Assembly (NCBI RefSeq): GCF_022662015.1
Contig: NZ_JAKMCM010000001.1
Coordinates: 124,001 to 188,000, forward strand
Origin: Aestuariivivens sediminicola
GTDB taxonomy: Bacteria > Bacteroidota > Bacteroidia > Flavobacteriales > Flavobacteriaceae
Direction: 5' to 3'
Length of the DNA stretch: 64,000 bases
Positions 46,332 through 56,459 of this stretch are shown here, one piece after another. Below the pieces are notes generated by a model that ran no database searches, had not been told where the DNA came from, and saw only the letters and a program-made list of their open reading frames with translations. The position numbers and the translations under genes were made by a program. Position 1 is the stretch's first letter. Each line of letters opens with the position of its first letter.

Positions 46332-49300
46332 ATGAAAACAAAGTTTAGCGGAATGCTAGCGCTGTTTATGGCGTTAGTTGTGCAATTTGCGTTTGCACAA
46401 GAAAAGACAGTTAGCGGTACGGTTTCAGATGCAAGTGGACTACCTCTACCGGGAACGACTGTCTTAGTAAAGGGGACTTCTTCGGGTACCTCTACAGATT
46501 TTGATGGGAACTATTCTATTACTGTAAATCAAGGGCAATCCCTTGTATTCAGTTTTGTGGGATATACCACCCAGGAAATTGTAGTCGGCGCCTCCAATAC
46601 AATTAACGTAACAATGTCCGAGGATGCTGAGTCATTGGAAGAAGTTGTTGTAACGGCTCTTGGTATTTCAAGAGAGAAAAAATCCTTAGGTTACGCCTCA
46701 CAAGAAGTTAGCGGTGAAGATGTCTCAACAGTTGTTGTAGACAACGTAGTTAGCTCTCTATCAGGTAAAGTAAGTGGGGTTCAGGTATTAGGTAATAACA
46801 ACTTTGGTGGATCAGCGAATTTCCTTATTCGTGGTGTTAGTTCTCTAACACAGAACAACCAACCCTTGTTCGTTATCGACGGAATACCTGTATCGAACAG
46901 GATTAATAACACAGATCAGCAAGAAGCCGGTAGTACAGGTTACGACTATGGAAACGCTGCTTCCGACATCAACCCGGATGACGTAGAATCCATTAACATA
47001 TTGAAAGGTGCTGCTGCATCTGCGATCTATGGTTCTCGTGGTGCTAATGGTGTTGTGATCATTACAACTAAATCAGGTAAAAAGGGTAGAACAAAAGTAA
47101 CAGTCAATTCCTCTGTTACAGTAGGTACAATTGACAAAAAGACCTTTTTGGAATACCAGGATGAATACGGAGCCGGATACGGAAGATATTATGGATCTAC
47201 AGATTACTTCGAGGATATTGATGTCGATGGAGATGGTCAGTTAGATTTAGTTGTTCCTACCTATGATGATGCTTCTTATGGTGGTGCCTTAGATGGTAGT
47301 TTAGTGTATCAATGGGATGCTTTTGTTCCTGAACACAGAAATTATCTTACACCTACACCTTATGTTGCCGGTCGGACAACCCCTGTGGATTTCTTTGAAA
47401 CCTCTTACCAGTTTAACAATTCTGTAGCCATTACAGGTGGCAATGATATCGTTGATTATAGAATTGGCTATACCCACTATGATCAGGATGGTATGCTTCC
47501 AAATTCGAATTTGAATAAAAACTCATTCAATTTTAATGGAACCATTAAGTTGAACGAAAAATTTAAGGCTGGTTCCTCAGCAAATTACATCGTTCAAAGG
47601 ACTGTTGGTAGAAACTCAACCGGATACAGTGACAACTTAATGTCGCAATTCAGACAATGGTGGCAAGTAAACGTTGACATGGATGAGCAACGTAAGATTT
47701 TTGAGCAAACAGGCAAAAATTACAGCTGGAACCACGAAGGTGCCCTAGGAGGTTCTGCATTGGTAGGTCATTACTGGGATAACCCGTATTGGACACGTTA
47801 TAAAAACTATCAGTCCGATAACAGAAACAGGTTATTCGGAAATCTATACGGCACTTACACGGCAACGGATTGGCTGGATATTACGGCCAAGGCTTCCGTG
47901 GATACCTATAAAGAACTTAGAGAGGAGCGTCGTGCCATTGGTTCTACAGCAATTCCATTCGGAATCCCTGTTACCGGTGTTACCGGTGAAGATCAAAACT
48001 CGGGTTACGATCGTATCGACATTGATTTTTCGGAATACAACTATGATTTAATGTTCAATATTAATACCGATATCACCGAAGATCTTAGCTTAACCGCCGT
48101 AGCCGGTATTAACATCAGACGTGAGCGTTACAGTTTCTACAGACAATCTACCTCCGGTGGTCTTATTGCACCTGGTATTTTTGCATTGTCTAACTCTGTA
48201 AACACGAATCCAAAACCTCAGGAAATTCTAAGACAGAAGCAGGTTAACGGTTACTACGGTCAGGTATCTTTTGGCTATAAAAATACCTTATATGTTGATT
48301 TTACAGATCGTTATGATGTGTCAACCGCCTTACCTGAAGGCAATAACGACTATAACTATTTCGCAGGTAGTGCGAGTTTGATATTCTCGAATTTGTTTGA
48401 AACGGATTGGATGAATTTTGGTAAGTTCAGAATAGGCTATGCTGAAGTTGGTAACGACTTACCTGCAAATAATGTGTATGACACGTTTACCATTTTGAAC
48501 AACTTTGGTAACGCTTCGTTATTTTCATTCCCAAATACCAAGCAAAATCAAGATTTAGTTCCGGAAAGAACTAAAGAAATAGAACTTGGATTGGAAACCA
48601 AGTTTTTGGATAACAGGTTAGGACTTGATTTTACATATTACAAAAGAAATACAGAAGATCAATTGATGCAGGTATCCTTAACAAGAGCTTCAGGATTCTC
48701 ATTTAGATGGGTAAATGCCGGTGAGCTTCAAAACAAAGGATATGAAGCGCAATTAATGGCCGTACCTGTAAGAACCTCTAATTTCGAATGGATGTTCAAC
48801 GTTAATTTTGCGAAGAATGAGAACTTGGTTGTCGATTTATATGAAGGTCAGGAAAACCTGCAGTTGAATAGTTACCAAGGTGGTGTGAGTTTGAATGCCA
48901 CAAAAGGACAGCCTTACAATACCCTGCGTGGTAGAGGTTATGTCTATGATGACGAGGGTAACCGAGTGATTAACAGTAGTGGATATTATCTGGCACAAGC
49001 TGATCAGGTGATCGGTAATGCCAACCCGGATTGGAATGGTGGTATTCTGAATAGATTGACTTATAAGGATTTGAGCCTTAGCTTCCTAATCGATGTACAA
49101 AAAGGTGGCGATGTGTTCTCACTTGACTTATATTACGGTCAAGGTACAGGTTTACCATATTACACAGCCGGCTTAAACGAACTTGGCAATCCTAAGAGAG
49201 ATCCAGTTGCCGATGGTGGTGGTGTTTTAAATGAAGGTGTTGTGGCCGCTCCCGGAACTACGCTTCAATACGATGCCAATGGTGTTGTTATTTCTGAAAC

Positions 49301-49640
49301 GGTTCCGAATACAACCAGAGCAAGAGCCGATTATTTTGGTGGTGCGTACTACTGGGGTAACTCCAGCAGGAATCCAAGCCAGATCAATGTATACGATGCA
49401 TCTTATATTAAATTAAGAGAAGTGACCTTGAGTTACAAATTACCTGTGAGTAAATGGTTTGGTGGCGCTATAACTGGCGGAAACTTATCATTAATAGGAC
49501 GTAACTTATGGATAATAGACAAGAACGTTCCATTTGCTGATCCAGAATCCGGATTAGGAGCTGGTAACGCTCAGGGCTATTTATCTGGATCTTATCCTAC
49601 GCTAAGAACTGTAGGATTAAGTTTAAATCTTGAATTTTAA
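46332..49640 (+). CDS. SusC/RagA-type TonB-dependent transporter 1
   Basis: 1,102 residues. Signal peptide (ends FAFAQE, about 22), a carboxypeptidase-D-regulatory-like domain (about 27-105: KTVSGTVSDASGLPLPGTTV), the SusC signature box EEVVVTALG, a plug domain (about 120-225, ending ASAIYGSRGANGVVIITTK) and a 22-strand barrel ending LSLNLEF. Works with the SusD-like lipoprotein 6 bp downstream as an energised outer-membrane importer. No glycoside hydrolase or regulator is adjacent, so the substrate is open. Confidence 0.95.
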   Translation: MKTKFSGMLALFMALVVQFAFAQEKTVSGTVSDASGLPLPGTTVLVKGTSSGTSTDFDGNYSITVNQGQSLVFSFVGYTTQEIVVGASNTINVTMSEDAESLEEVVVTALGISREKKSLGYASQEVSGEDVSTVVVDNVVSSLSGKVSGVQVLGNNNFGGSANFLIRGVSSLTQNNQPLFVIDGIPVSNRINNTDQQEAGSTGYDYGNAASDINPDDVESINILKGAAASAIYGSRGANGVVIITTKSGKKGRTKVTVNSSVTVGTIDKKTFLEYQDEYGAGYGRYYGSTDYFEDIDVDGDGQLDLVVPTYDDASYGGALDGSLVYQWDAFVPEHRNYLTPTPYVAGRTTPVDFFETSYQFNNSVAITGGNDIVDYRIGYTHYDQDGMLPNSNLNKNSFNFNGTIKLNEKFKAGSSANYIVQRTVGRNSTGYSDNLMSQFRQWWQVNVDMDEQRKIFEQTGKNYSWNHEGALGGSALVGHYWDNPYWTRYKNYQSDNRNRLFGNLYGTYTATDWLDITAKASVDTYKELREERRAIGSTAIPFGIPVTGVTGEDQNSGYDRIDIDFSEYNYDLMFNINTDITEDLSLTAVAGINIRRERYSFYRQSTSGGLIAPGIFALSNSVNTNPKPQEILRQKQVNGYYGQVSFGYKNTLYVDFTDRYDVSTALPEGNNDYNYFAGSASLIFSNLFETDWMNFGKFRIGYAEVGNDLPANNVYDTFTILNNFGNASLFSFPNTKQNQDLVPERTKEIELGLETKFLDNRLGLDFTYYKRNTEDQLMQVSLTRASGFSFRWVNAGELQNKGYEAQLMAVPVRTSNFEWMFNVNFAKNENLVVDLYEGQENLQLNSYQGGVSLNATKGQPYNTLRGRGYVYDDEGNRVINSSGYYLAQADQVIGNANPDWNGGILNRLTYKDLSLSFLIDVQKGGDVFSLDLYYGQGTGLPYYTAGLNELGNPKRDPVADGGGVLNEGVVAAPGTTLQYDANGVVISETVPNTTRARADYFGGAYYWGNSSRNPSQINVYDASYIKLREVTLSYKLPVSKWFGGAITGGNLSLIGRNLWIIDKNVPFADPESGLGAGNAQGYLSGSYPTLRTVGLSLNLEF

Positions 49641-49646
49641 AAACTT

Positions 49647-51068
49647 ATGAAAATGAAAAAATTATTAATTCCAATTCTTAGCGTTTTGGTGCTGTTAAGT
49701 TCCTGCGCTATTGATGAAAACCTCAACAGAGATCAGAAAAACCCAACAGCGGTACCTGGTGAAGGGTTTTTCTCGAACGCCTTAAAAGGGTTTTTTGACC
49801 TGATGAACGATATTAACGTAAACAGAAATGTTTATAAACTGTATGCACAATATTGGGCACAAACAACATACCCGGATGAAAGCCAGTACAACCAAACCAC
49901 CCGAGATATCGGTGGTGGTATCTGGAACAGATTATACAGAGACGTATTACAGGATCTAAAAGGTTCAAGAGAGACATTGATTGCCGACGAGGCTGATAAT
50001 CTTGATAACAAATTGGCTGTAATCGAATTTATGGAAATTTTCACCTATAGTGTTTTAGTGGACACCTTTGGAGATGTTCCTTATTCTGAAGCTCTCGACC
50101 CAACGAATCCGGCTCCGCAGTATGATGATGCAGCGACCATCTATTCAAAATTACTGGAGCGTTTAGACGCGGTTATTGGTGAAATGAATGGTGGTACTGG
50201 ATTTGAAGCAAATCAGGATCCCGTTTACGGGGGTGACATGGATTTATGGAAAAAAGCGGCCAACTCCCTAAGATTACGTTTAGGTATGCGCTTAGCTGAT
50301 GTCAATCCATCGCTTGCACAATCTACAGTTCAGAAAGCGCTTAATGCACCGTTGATCCTGGAGAATAGCGAAAACTTTGGTATCGACTATTTAGGAGGCG
50401 CACCGAACACGAACCCATTGTATACTGAATTGGTATTGAGTGGTAGAAATGACTTTGTTGCGGCAGATACTTTCGTAGATGAATTATTGGCGCTCAACGA
50501 TCCTCGAATTGATGATTACTTTGCATTGCGAAATGGTCAATTTATTGGTGGTGTTTATGGTAGTGCCAACTCACCAACAAGTTCATCTCATCCAAGTGCA
50601 CTCATGAAAGATCCAACCCTTAGAGGCAACATTTTAACAGCTACCGAGGTATTTTTCCTTCATGCTGAAGCTGCCGAAAGAGGTTTTGGAATCACTGGTG
50701 CTGCAAGCTTTTATCATGCTGCTATTGAATTGAGTATTATGGAGTGGACGGGTACCGAGGAGGAAGCGGATACCTATATAGCCCAGGCGGAAGTTAACTA
50801 TGCTACTGCTCCTGGAACATGGCAGGAAAAAATATCCTTACAAAAATGGATTGCATTGTACAATTCAAGCTTTGAAGGGTTTAATGTTTACAGAATATAT
50901 GATGCATTACCTTTAAAAGCACCTGAAGATATGACCTTGGCTGATATTCCTACGCGATTCTTATATCCTGAAGATGAAGCTACGCTTAATCCGGTGGGAT
51001 ATGACAGCGCCAGCAGTGCGATTGGTGGTGATACCAGAACAACAAAATTGTTTTGGGATGTGAACTAA
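49647..51068 (+). CDS. SusD/RagB-type lipoprotein 1 (nutrient-binding SusD-like family)
   Basis: 473 residues. Lipoprotein signal (VLVLLSSC, Cys20). The protein is alpha-helical with TPR-like repeats as in SusD; GIWNRLYRDVLQDLKGSRET near residue 90, AVIEFMEIFTYSVLVDTFGD near 124, and YNSSFEGFNVYRIYDALPL near the C terminus match the SusD-like subgroup annotated as nutrient-binding. It forms the lid over the SusC channel. A strong terminator follows, so the operon ends here. Confidence 0.92.
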   Translation: MKMKKLLIPILSVLVLLSSCAIDENLNRDQKNPTAVPGEGFFSNALKGFFDLMNDINVNRNVYKLYAQYWAQTTYPDESQYNQTTRDIGGGIWNRLYRDVLQDLKGSRETLIADEADNLDNKLAVIEFMEIFTYSVLVDTFGDVPYSEALDPTNPAPQYDDAATIYSKLLERLDAVIGEMNGGTGFEANQDPVYGGDMDLWKKAANSLRLRLGMRLADVNPSLAQSTVQKALNAPLILENSENFGIDYLGGAPNTNPLYTELVLSGRNDFVAADTFVDELLALNDPRIDDYFALRNGQFIGGVYGSANSPTSSSHPSALMKDPTLRGNILTATEVFFLHAEAAERGFGITGAASFYHAAIELSIMEWTGTEEEADTYIAQAEVNYATAPGTWQEKISLQKWIALYNSSFEGFNVYRIYDALPLKAPEDMTLADIPTRFLYPEDEATLNPVGYDSASSAIGGDTRTTKLFWDVN

Positions 51069-51105
51069 TATCACGACGAATCAAAATTTGATTTTCACAT
51101 AGATG

Positions 51106-51145
51106 AACCGCCCTTTTTACATGATGTAGAAAGGGCGGTTTTTTT
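51106..51145 (+). terminator. Terminator after SusCD pair 1
   Basis: 11-bp perfect stem AACCGCCCTTT/AAAGGGCGGTT followed by seven T. Confidence 0.9.
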
Positions 51146-51252
51146 GTATTCAATTTGGGATGCGGTACTACTTTTATTGCTAATATTAGATTTTTTTTAT
51201 ATTGTGTAAACTTTTTGAGCTGTATTCGACCAAATAGCAAACAGGTTGTATC

Positions 51253-52263
51253 ATGAAATATGTTCTTTTATTTTCAGTTTTCTTATTCACACTAAGTTGT
51301 ACCACTTCTGATTCCTCACAACCCAGTGATGAATCTGATATTACCATTCAGGATAACTGGACTGTATCCCCGGATGACATCTATGGTTCGAACGATCCTT
51401 ACCCCCTCATTGTTAATCCGGAATTTACGGAAGCCTCAACGATCGATTTTCTTCCTCCCAGTTCCTTAGTGGCCATTGCAAAAATGAATGACGAAATTAA
51501 AGTTTTTCCATACGAGGAAATCAGCATCTACGAATCCATCAATGACCTCATGTCGAATACACAGGTCGCTTTTACCTATTGTCCCCAGACCAAGAGTGGT
51601 TTATTTCTGGACAGGGCATCAGTTAACAGTGAAACACAGCTCAGAGCTTCAGGGTACTTGTACAAAGATAATCTGGTGGCCTATGACGAGGCTACTAAAA
51701 CCTTCTGGTCTCAAATGCTCAAGACATGCATCAGAGGCGATTGTACGGAACTAGAATTCACCCATATTAATTTTATTGAAACGACCTGGCAGACGGTTAA
51801 AACCTTTTTTCCGGAAGCCATGGTATATATAAACCCTCAGTTAACGCACAGTTCAAATCCTGATGATGTTGAAATCCCCGTGAAGCCCTATGGCATTTTA
51901 GAAAGTGATTTTAAGGAAGAAGGTCTTTCGGCTCATCTTTTTAATATGGACAGTTTCTCAGACAATATTGAACTTAAAAGCTTAACCATAAATTCAACCG
52001 ATCAGTCCGGTAAAACGGTTGTTGTGGGAAGCAAGAATTACCATTTCATCACTAATTTTATTACCAGTAATGCTGTAGAATTTCAAGCCATTCAAAATGA
52101 ATTTCCCATCATCATGTCCGATAATAACGGGAATACATATGATGTCTTTGGCTATATTACTGAAGGCCCGGATATGGGCCAAAAACTCAACTCACAATTG
52201 GCCTATTTTGCTTTGGACTGGGCCTGGACCTTGTTTTTTGATACCTTGATAGAACAAAATTAA
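51253..52263 (+). CDS. DUF3179 domain lipoprotein
   Basis: 336 residues. Lipobox LSC at Cys16. Motifs such as QVAFTYCPQTKSGLFLDRAS, ASGYLYKDNLVAYDEATKTFW and a final LDWAWTLFF fit DUF3179, a family of unknown function in marine bacteria. Many Asp and Thr residues give it the look of a surface protein. It follows SusCD pair 1 after a terminator, and an alpha/beta-hydrolase lipoprotein lies 102 bp downstream. Function cannot be given. Confidence 0.78.
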   Translation: MKYVLLFSVFLFTLSCTTSDSSQPSDESDITIQDNWTVSPDDIYGSNDPYPLIVNPEFTEASTIDFLPPSSLVAIAKMNDEIKVFPYEEISIYESINDLMSNTQVAFTYCPQTKSGLFLDRASVNSETQLRASGYLYKDNLVAYDEATKTFWSQMLKTCIRGDCTELEFTHINFIETTWQTVKTFFPEAMVYINPQLTHSSNPDDVEIPVKPYGILESDFKEEGLSAHLFNMDSFSDNIELKSLTINSTDQSGKTVVVGSKNYHFITNFITSNAVEFQAIQNEFPIIMSDNNGNTYDVFGYITEGPDMGQKLNSQLAYFALDWAWTLFFDTLIEQN

Positions 52264-52365
52264 GACTTCATCGGAATTTGAATGGAGATCAAATATCAAT
52301 TGAAATTTATTTGTATCTTGTTTTCATCAATCAATTAATTAACATCACTGCCGAAACCGTTTTTT

Positions 52366-53154
52366 ATGAAGTCATTTTCTATTCTCGTATTGCCTATCAT
52401 TCTGTTATTATGTTGTGCTCCCAATGAAACAGGTCAGGAGCCTTTCGTCCCAAGATCGGCCGATGATGTGAGGGAAGATTTTCAAAACTTAGGCCTGGAT
52501 GCGGGTATCAACGATATTACCCTGGAATCGGCTGTTGAAAATGTATTCTGGAACTTCAGGGTTATCATACCTGAAGGTATTGACAATAATAGTAACGTCC
52601 CCCTGATTATGCGTCTGCATGGTGGCGCGAGAAACAGTTCTGCCGATGCTCATAAATCCACCAATTGCCTTGTGGGCCCAGCTTTTGAGAATACAGATGC
52701 CATTATTATCAGTCCAAACAGTAATGGCGAACTGTGGTATGATCAAAATAACCAGGTGCAGGTTCTGGCCCTGATCGATCTTGCAACGACCTATTTACCC
52801 ATAGATGCAAATAAGGTTGTCATTATGGGCTATAGCGATGGCGGTAATGGTAGTTTCTTTTTTGCACAATATTACACATCATTATTTGCAGCCGCCATCC
52901 CCATGGCTACATCTTACAACCCAGTAAATTCAAACGGAATTGTTGAAAAAATTGACATTCCTATCTATGCCATACACGGTTCAAACGATCAGCTTTTTCC
53001 CATAGAAGTCACCCAGGGGTATATCAATCAGTTGGTAGATGCAGGAACGGATATTACGTTTTCAGTGGCACCCGGTCTGGATCATTACAGTGTTTGCGAT
53101 TATTTGTCCTATTTGAATAATGCGGTTGACTGGTTGGAAACTACGATTTGGTAA
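52366..53154 (+). CDS. Alpha/beta-hydrolase lipoprotein (PHB depolymerase/esterase-like)
   Basis: 262 residues. Lipobox LLCC near residues 14-17. Alpha/beta hydrolase of the LpqC / poly(3-hydroxybutyrate) depolymerase type: oxyanion-strand region MRLHGGARNSS, nucleophile Ser in GYSDGGNGS (about residue 156), catalytic Asp in HGSNDQLFP and His in GLDHYSV near the C terminus. Probably an esterase on the cell surface or in the periplasm; the substrate is unknown. It converges with the T9SS type B protein gene, with 30 bp between. Confidence 0.82.
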   Translation: MKSFSILVLPIILLLCCAPNETGQEPFVPRSADDVREDFQNLGLDAGINDITLESAVENVFWNFRVIIPEGIDNNSNVPLIMRLHGGARNSSADAHKSTNCLVGPAFENTDAIIISPNSNGELWYDQNNQVQVLALIDLATTYLPIDANKVVIMGYSDGGNGSFFFAQYYTSLFAAAIPMATSYNPVNSNGIVEKIDIPIYAIHGSNDQLFPIEVTQGYINQLVDAGTDITFSVAPGLDHYSVCDYLSYLNNAVDWLETTIW

Positions 53155-53184
53155 CCCATTGGGAAACGATCACTTTACCTAAAA

Positions 53185-55926
53185 TTATAACTTCAGGGCA
53201 AAATGACCCTTATACTCCTCCCCGGTTGGCAGTTTCATATAATACCAATAATCATCAGAGGATAATAACTTTCCTTTTAGAGTTCCGTCCCAACTCGATT
53301 GAAAGGGGTTGTAGGTTTTTAACAATTTTCCAAACCGATTGAATATCTGAAGCATGATCTGTTCTGATTGGTATTTCTGATCTAGACCATAGACATTCCA
53401 GGTATCGTGAATACCATCTCCGTTAGGTGTAAAATATTTTGGAAATCCGAGCAGGTAAAAATTCTGTGACACCAGGTAACAATCATTACTGTCTTTTACA
53501 TATATCGTATGATCCCCCGGTGAAATTCCCATGAATGTACTGTCGTAAGTAAAGCCCCCATCCGGGTTATCCAAGGCATATAAATAGTCTTCATTGTAGT
53601 TACTGAGCGTTACCGATACACTCAACCCGTCTATGCGCAAATCAATTATTTCAGGTGGATCATTCTTAACGACTTCCACCGTGATATAATCAAAGCATTC
53701 CAACAGCGGATCCTCTACCCTGACTTCATACATACCTTCTTCCGACACCAGGACACTATTGGAAATTTCATTGGAATGTGTCCATGTATAATTATAGTCA
53801 TTCCGTTGTTCGACAGTCAAACCGGTCTGAATGGCTACAGGAAAATCCTTGGAACAGACAGTAACGATTTGATCATCCAATTTAGGGAAGTTCTTCACAT
53901 TTAAATGCAGTTCGCCACTGCCATAGCAGGCCCCTTCTAAATCCAATCTAAAGTAAATGGTCTTACTTCTAGAATTATAAACTTCCGGTAAGGGATTAAT
54001 CCCTATGGCTGCATCCCTAAGCCGTTCATGAAACGTGAGATTAACATCCGCTGTTAAGTCGAGGGCATCTAGGAGGTCTGCCCGCATTAAGCCCAGGTCA
54101 AAATCGGCTTTAGTCTCACCATACGGGGCACAGCTCTCGAAGCTATTATCATCCAACTCAACGGTCTCAGAGGTTAACAGGCGCACCGTAGCGATACTGT
54201 AACAATTTTGGTCGGAGGTAAAAAGTTTGGCATAGAGTATTTCTTCTGCAATGTCATTTCTGTAAATGTTGTTCAGGGCATATAGGTTGCTTTCATCCTG
54301 AATCGCATCTTCTATGGTTTTATAATAATAGGCATAAACGATGTCATAAGTATAGTTTGTCAAAGGCCCATTGGCCAATTGTAAATTAAAATCGGCGCGG
54401 CCATCATCCGGATTACCATCATAATTATCACACTGAATTAAATCATATGTATAGTCTAAAACTTCCGGTGGTGTGGTAATACTTACCTGCTTTATAAACG
54501 GATTCTGGCTCACACCATCGGCCGTTAAAGACAGGGTAACCATATAATCCCCCGGCTGAGTATAGGTATGTCTTGGAGCTACCTCTGTCGAGGTTTCTCC
54601 ATCTCCAAAATCCCATAAAACAGAATCGAAAGGGTCCTCAGAGGTGATCTTAAAAACAGTTTCATCGCCAAAACAGGTGTTTTCATAATCGAAAGTGGGC
54701 AAGAACAGGGACTGAATAAAAGGAGGCAACCCTAGTGTAGCCTGCCTTCCTCCCAGGCTAACGGAATTTTCAGAATAATCGCATCCGCTGCCTTTTACAT
54801 TGGGTTTGTTTATCACTGATATTCTTTCTCCCGCACCGGAAACATGGTACCCTGCCCGATATATTTTTCCATTGATGGCCAATTGCAATGCACCGGCCAC
54901 ATTTTGGGTTGTCGATAAGATTTCCCTTGATTCATAGATATCGTTGGCCTCCAGATCAAATTGATACAAATGGCTATGCACGAATATATCGCTGGAGTTA
55001 AAATCGTTGTCTGTGATATAAAGTAGTTTAGAATTCGTTGAAAATTCGACACCATAGGGATAGGAACCAAAAAATATTTCCTCCTGATTCGATACAACAC
55101 CTGTTTGATTATTAAAATCATAGAGCATCACCTTTCCGGATCTTTTGGTTCCGGATCTTGGGCTACCTAAGCTGGTAGAACTGTGTGCAATCGCAATTTT
55201 TTCGCCATTCGGAGAAATTTTCAAATACCCGATTGCCGATATATTGGCGCCCTCGGCGTTAATAATGGGGTTGAGAAAGAAGGAGGTTTCAGTAATGACA
55301 GGGGTGTGATTTACACCATCGGCCTCAACTCTAAAAGCATAAAATTTGTTGACAAAATGGGTGATGACCCAAACTGCACTTCCATTTCCATGTAAAATTG
55401 CGGTGATCTTCTCAGAGGACTTGTATTCGTTTTGTATAGGAATACTCTGATCGTAGGTTACCAGGTGTACATTTTTAGTTGTACCTACAACAGCCCCGTA
55501 TCCCCCATTTAACTCCATATCCACTTCGGAATAATTAACCCCATCTATGGGTTCATCTTCCGTAAGGTAATAGCTGGGTTTATCAATGGTGAAAATATAG
55601 TATCTGGTCGAACTCCCCGGTTTGGGTACGATTAAAGCCGATTCCGTACTTGAGCTGTGCCCTAATAAACCGGTTCCATTGGGCATGACTTCATGACGCC
55701 TGTCCCAAACAGTCACACCATTGGTATAGAATAAGAGATTACCGTTAGAATCTGATATGGTGGCGCAACCTTCGCTAGTGGCCAACTTACCATCCAACAA
55801 CGGCACCGGGTCACCATTATTAAAATTAAGTCCGGCAAATTCTCCGAAATACCAGTTTGCAGATTCTTTTTGGCAGTACACATGATGACACCAAAAGATG
55901 ATCGCCAGTACAACTATTCGTTTCAA
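53185..55926 (-). CDS. Secreted PKD-domain protein with T9SS type B sorting domain
   Basis: 913 residues. TTG start (55924-55926): an in-frame TAG stands six codons upstream and no ATG gives a signal peptide. Signal peptide MKRIVVLAII to about residue 19. The N-terminal ~400 residues look like a beta-propeller (NWYFGEFAGLNF, GNLLFYTNGVTVWDRRHEVM). A PKD domain lies at about 435-480 (WDFGDGETSTEVAPRHTYTQ). Further Ig-like repeats precede the type B CTD (FPKYFTPNGDGIHDTWNVYG to the end, ~75 residues). CTDs of this type direct export by the T9SS; attachment or gliding roles are typical but not shown. Confidence 0.9.
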   Translation of the reverse strand: MKRIVVLAIIFWCHHVYCQKESANWYFGEFAGLNFNNGDPVPLLDGKLATSEGCATISDSNGNLLFYTNGVTVWDRRHEVMPNGTGLLGHSSSTESALIVPKPGSSTRYYIFTIDKPSYYLTEDEPIDGVNYSEVDMELNGGYGAVVGTTKNVHLVTYDQSIPIQNEYKSSEKITAILHGNGSAVWVITHFVNKFYAFRVEADGVNHTPVITETSFFLNPIINAEGANISAIGYLKISPNGEKIAIAHSSTSLGSPRSGTKRSGKVMLYDFNNQTGVVSNQEEIFFGSYPYGVEFSTNSKLLYITDNDFNSSDIFVHSHLYQFDLEANDIYESREILSTTQNVAGALQLAINGKIYRAGYHVSGAGERISVINKPNVKGSGCDYSENSVSLGGRQATLGLPPFIQSLFLPTFDYENTCFGDETVFKITSEDPFDSVLWDFGDGETSTEVAPRHTYTQPGDYMVTLSLTADGVSQNPFIKQVSITTPPEVLDYTYDLIQCDNYDGNPDDGRADFNLQLANGPLTNYTYDIVYAYYYKTIEDAIQDESNLYALNNIYRNDIAEEILYAKLFTSDQNCYSIATVRLLTSETVELDDNSFESCAPYGETKADFDLGLMRADLLDALDLTADVNLTFHERLRDAAIGINPLPEVYNSRSKTIYFRLDLEGACYGSGELHLNVKNFPKLDDQIVTVCSKDFPVAIQTGLTVEQRNDYNYTWTHSNEISNSVLVSEEGMYEVRVEDPLLECFDYITVEVVKNDPPEIIDLRIDGLSVSVTLSNYNEDYLYALDNPDGGFTYDSTFMGISPGDHTIYVKDSNDCYLVSQNFYLLGFPKYFTPNGDGIHDTWNVYGLDQKYQSEQIMLQIFNRFGKLLKTYNPFQSSWDGTLKGKLLSSDDYWYYMKLPTGEEYKGHFALKL

Positions 55927-56459
55927 TTGATTTTGATTTGGCTAAAAATAACGAATAGATCGAATTCGCCCAAATGCGAAGGGTAAAAAGCAACAATACA
56001 AGTTTAAGGGGTAAATGTAAGCTAAGAACTCAATCCCTGATTGCAACGCTTTTTCATCTTCGATTTTTAAAAGGCTCAGGTTTCAACTATTTAAACCGCT
56101 CTATTAAATCGTTTCCATTTGCCCATATCTCATTTTCAAGAAAGGCTAAGAACTTGAATTTTAACTCGTATTCGTATAATCTTTAAAAGCACATCATCCT
56201 GAAACAAAGCGCTTCATAGTTTCAAAAATGAATAGAAATTGCGTTCTAACCTATTCTGAAAAATCATTTTTAAACCGCGTTATTTTAAGCATCTTATGAC
56301 TTCCTTTTCATATAAACGACCAAAAATGCCGATATAGTGACAATTTTTCAACCGAAAAATGTTAATTCTTGACGGAAAAATTACTTTTCTAACATCAAAC
56401 TTTGTTTTTTTAAGATTTTATGTAGATTTTTGGGGTTGACTAATTCTAATAATTATAAC
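55927..56459. other. AT-rich spacer before SusCD pair 2
   Basis: 533 bp divergent region between the T9SS type B gene (minus) and susC2. It holds no gene I can support. It must contain promoters for both, but no full consensus is visible. The susC leader motif is at its right end. Confidence 0.6.
56438..56455 (+). promoter_or_regulatory. Conserved susC leader motif, copy 2
   Basis: GACTAATTCTAATAATTA, one mismatch to 46310-46327, and likewise 4 bp before the ATG. Confidence 0.6.
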
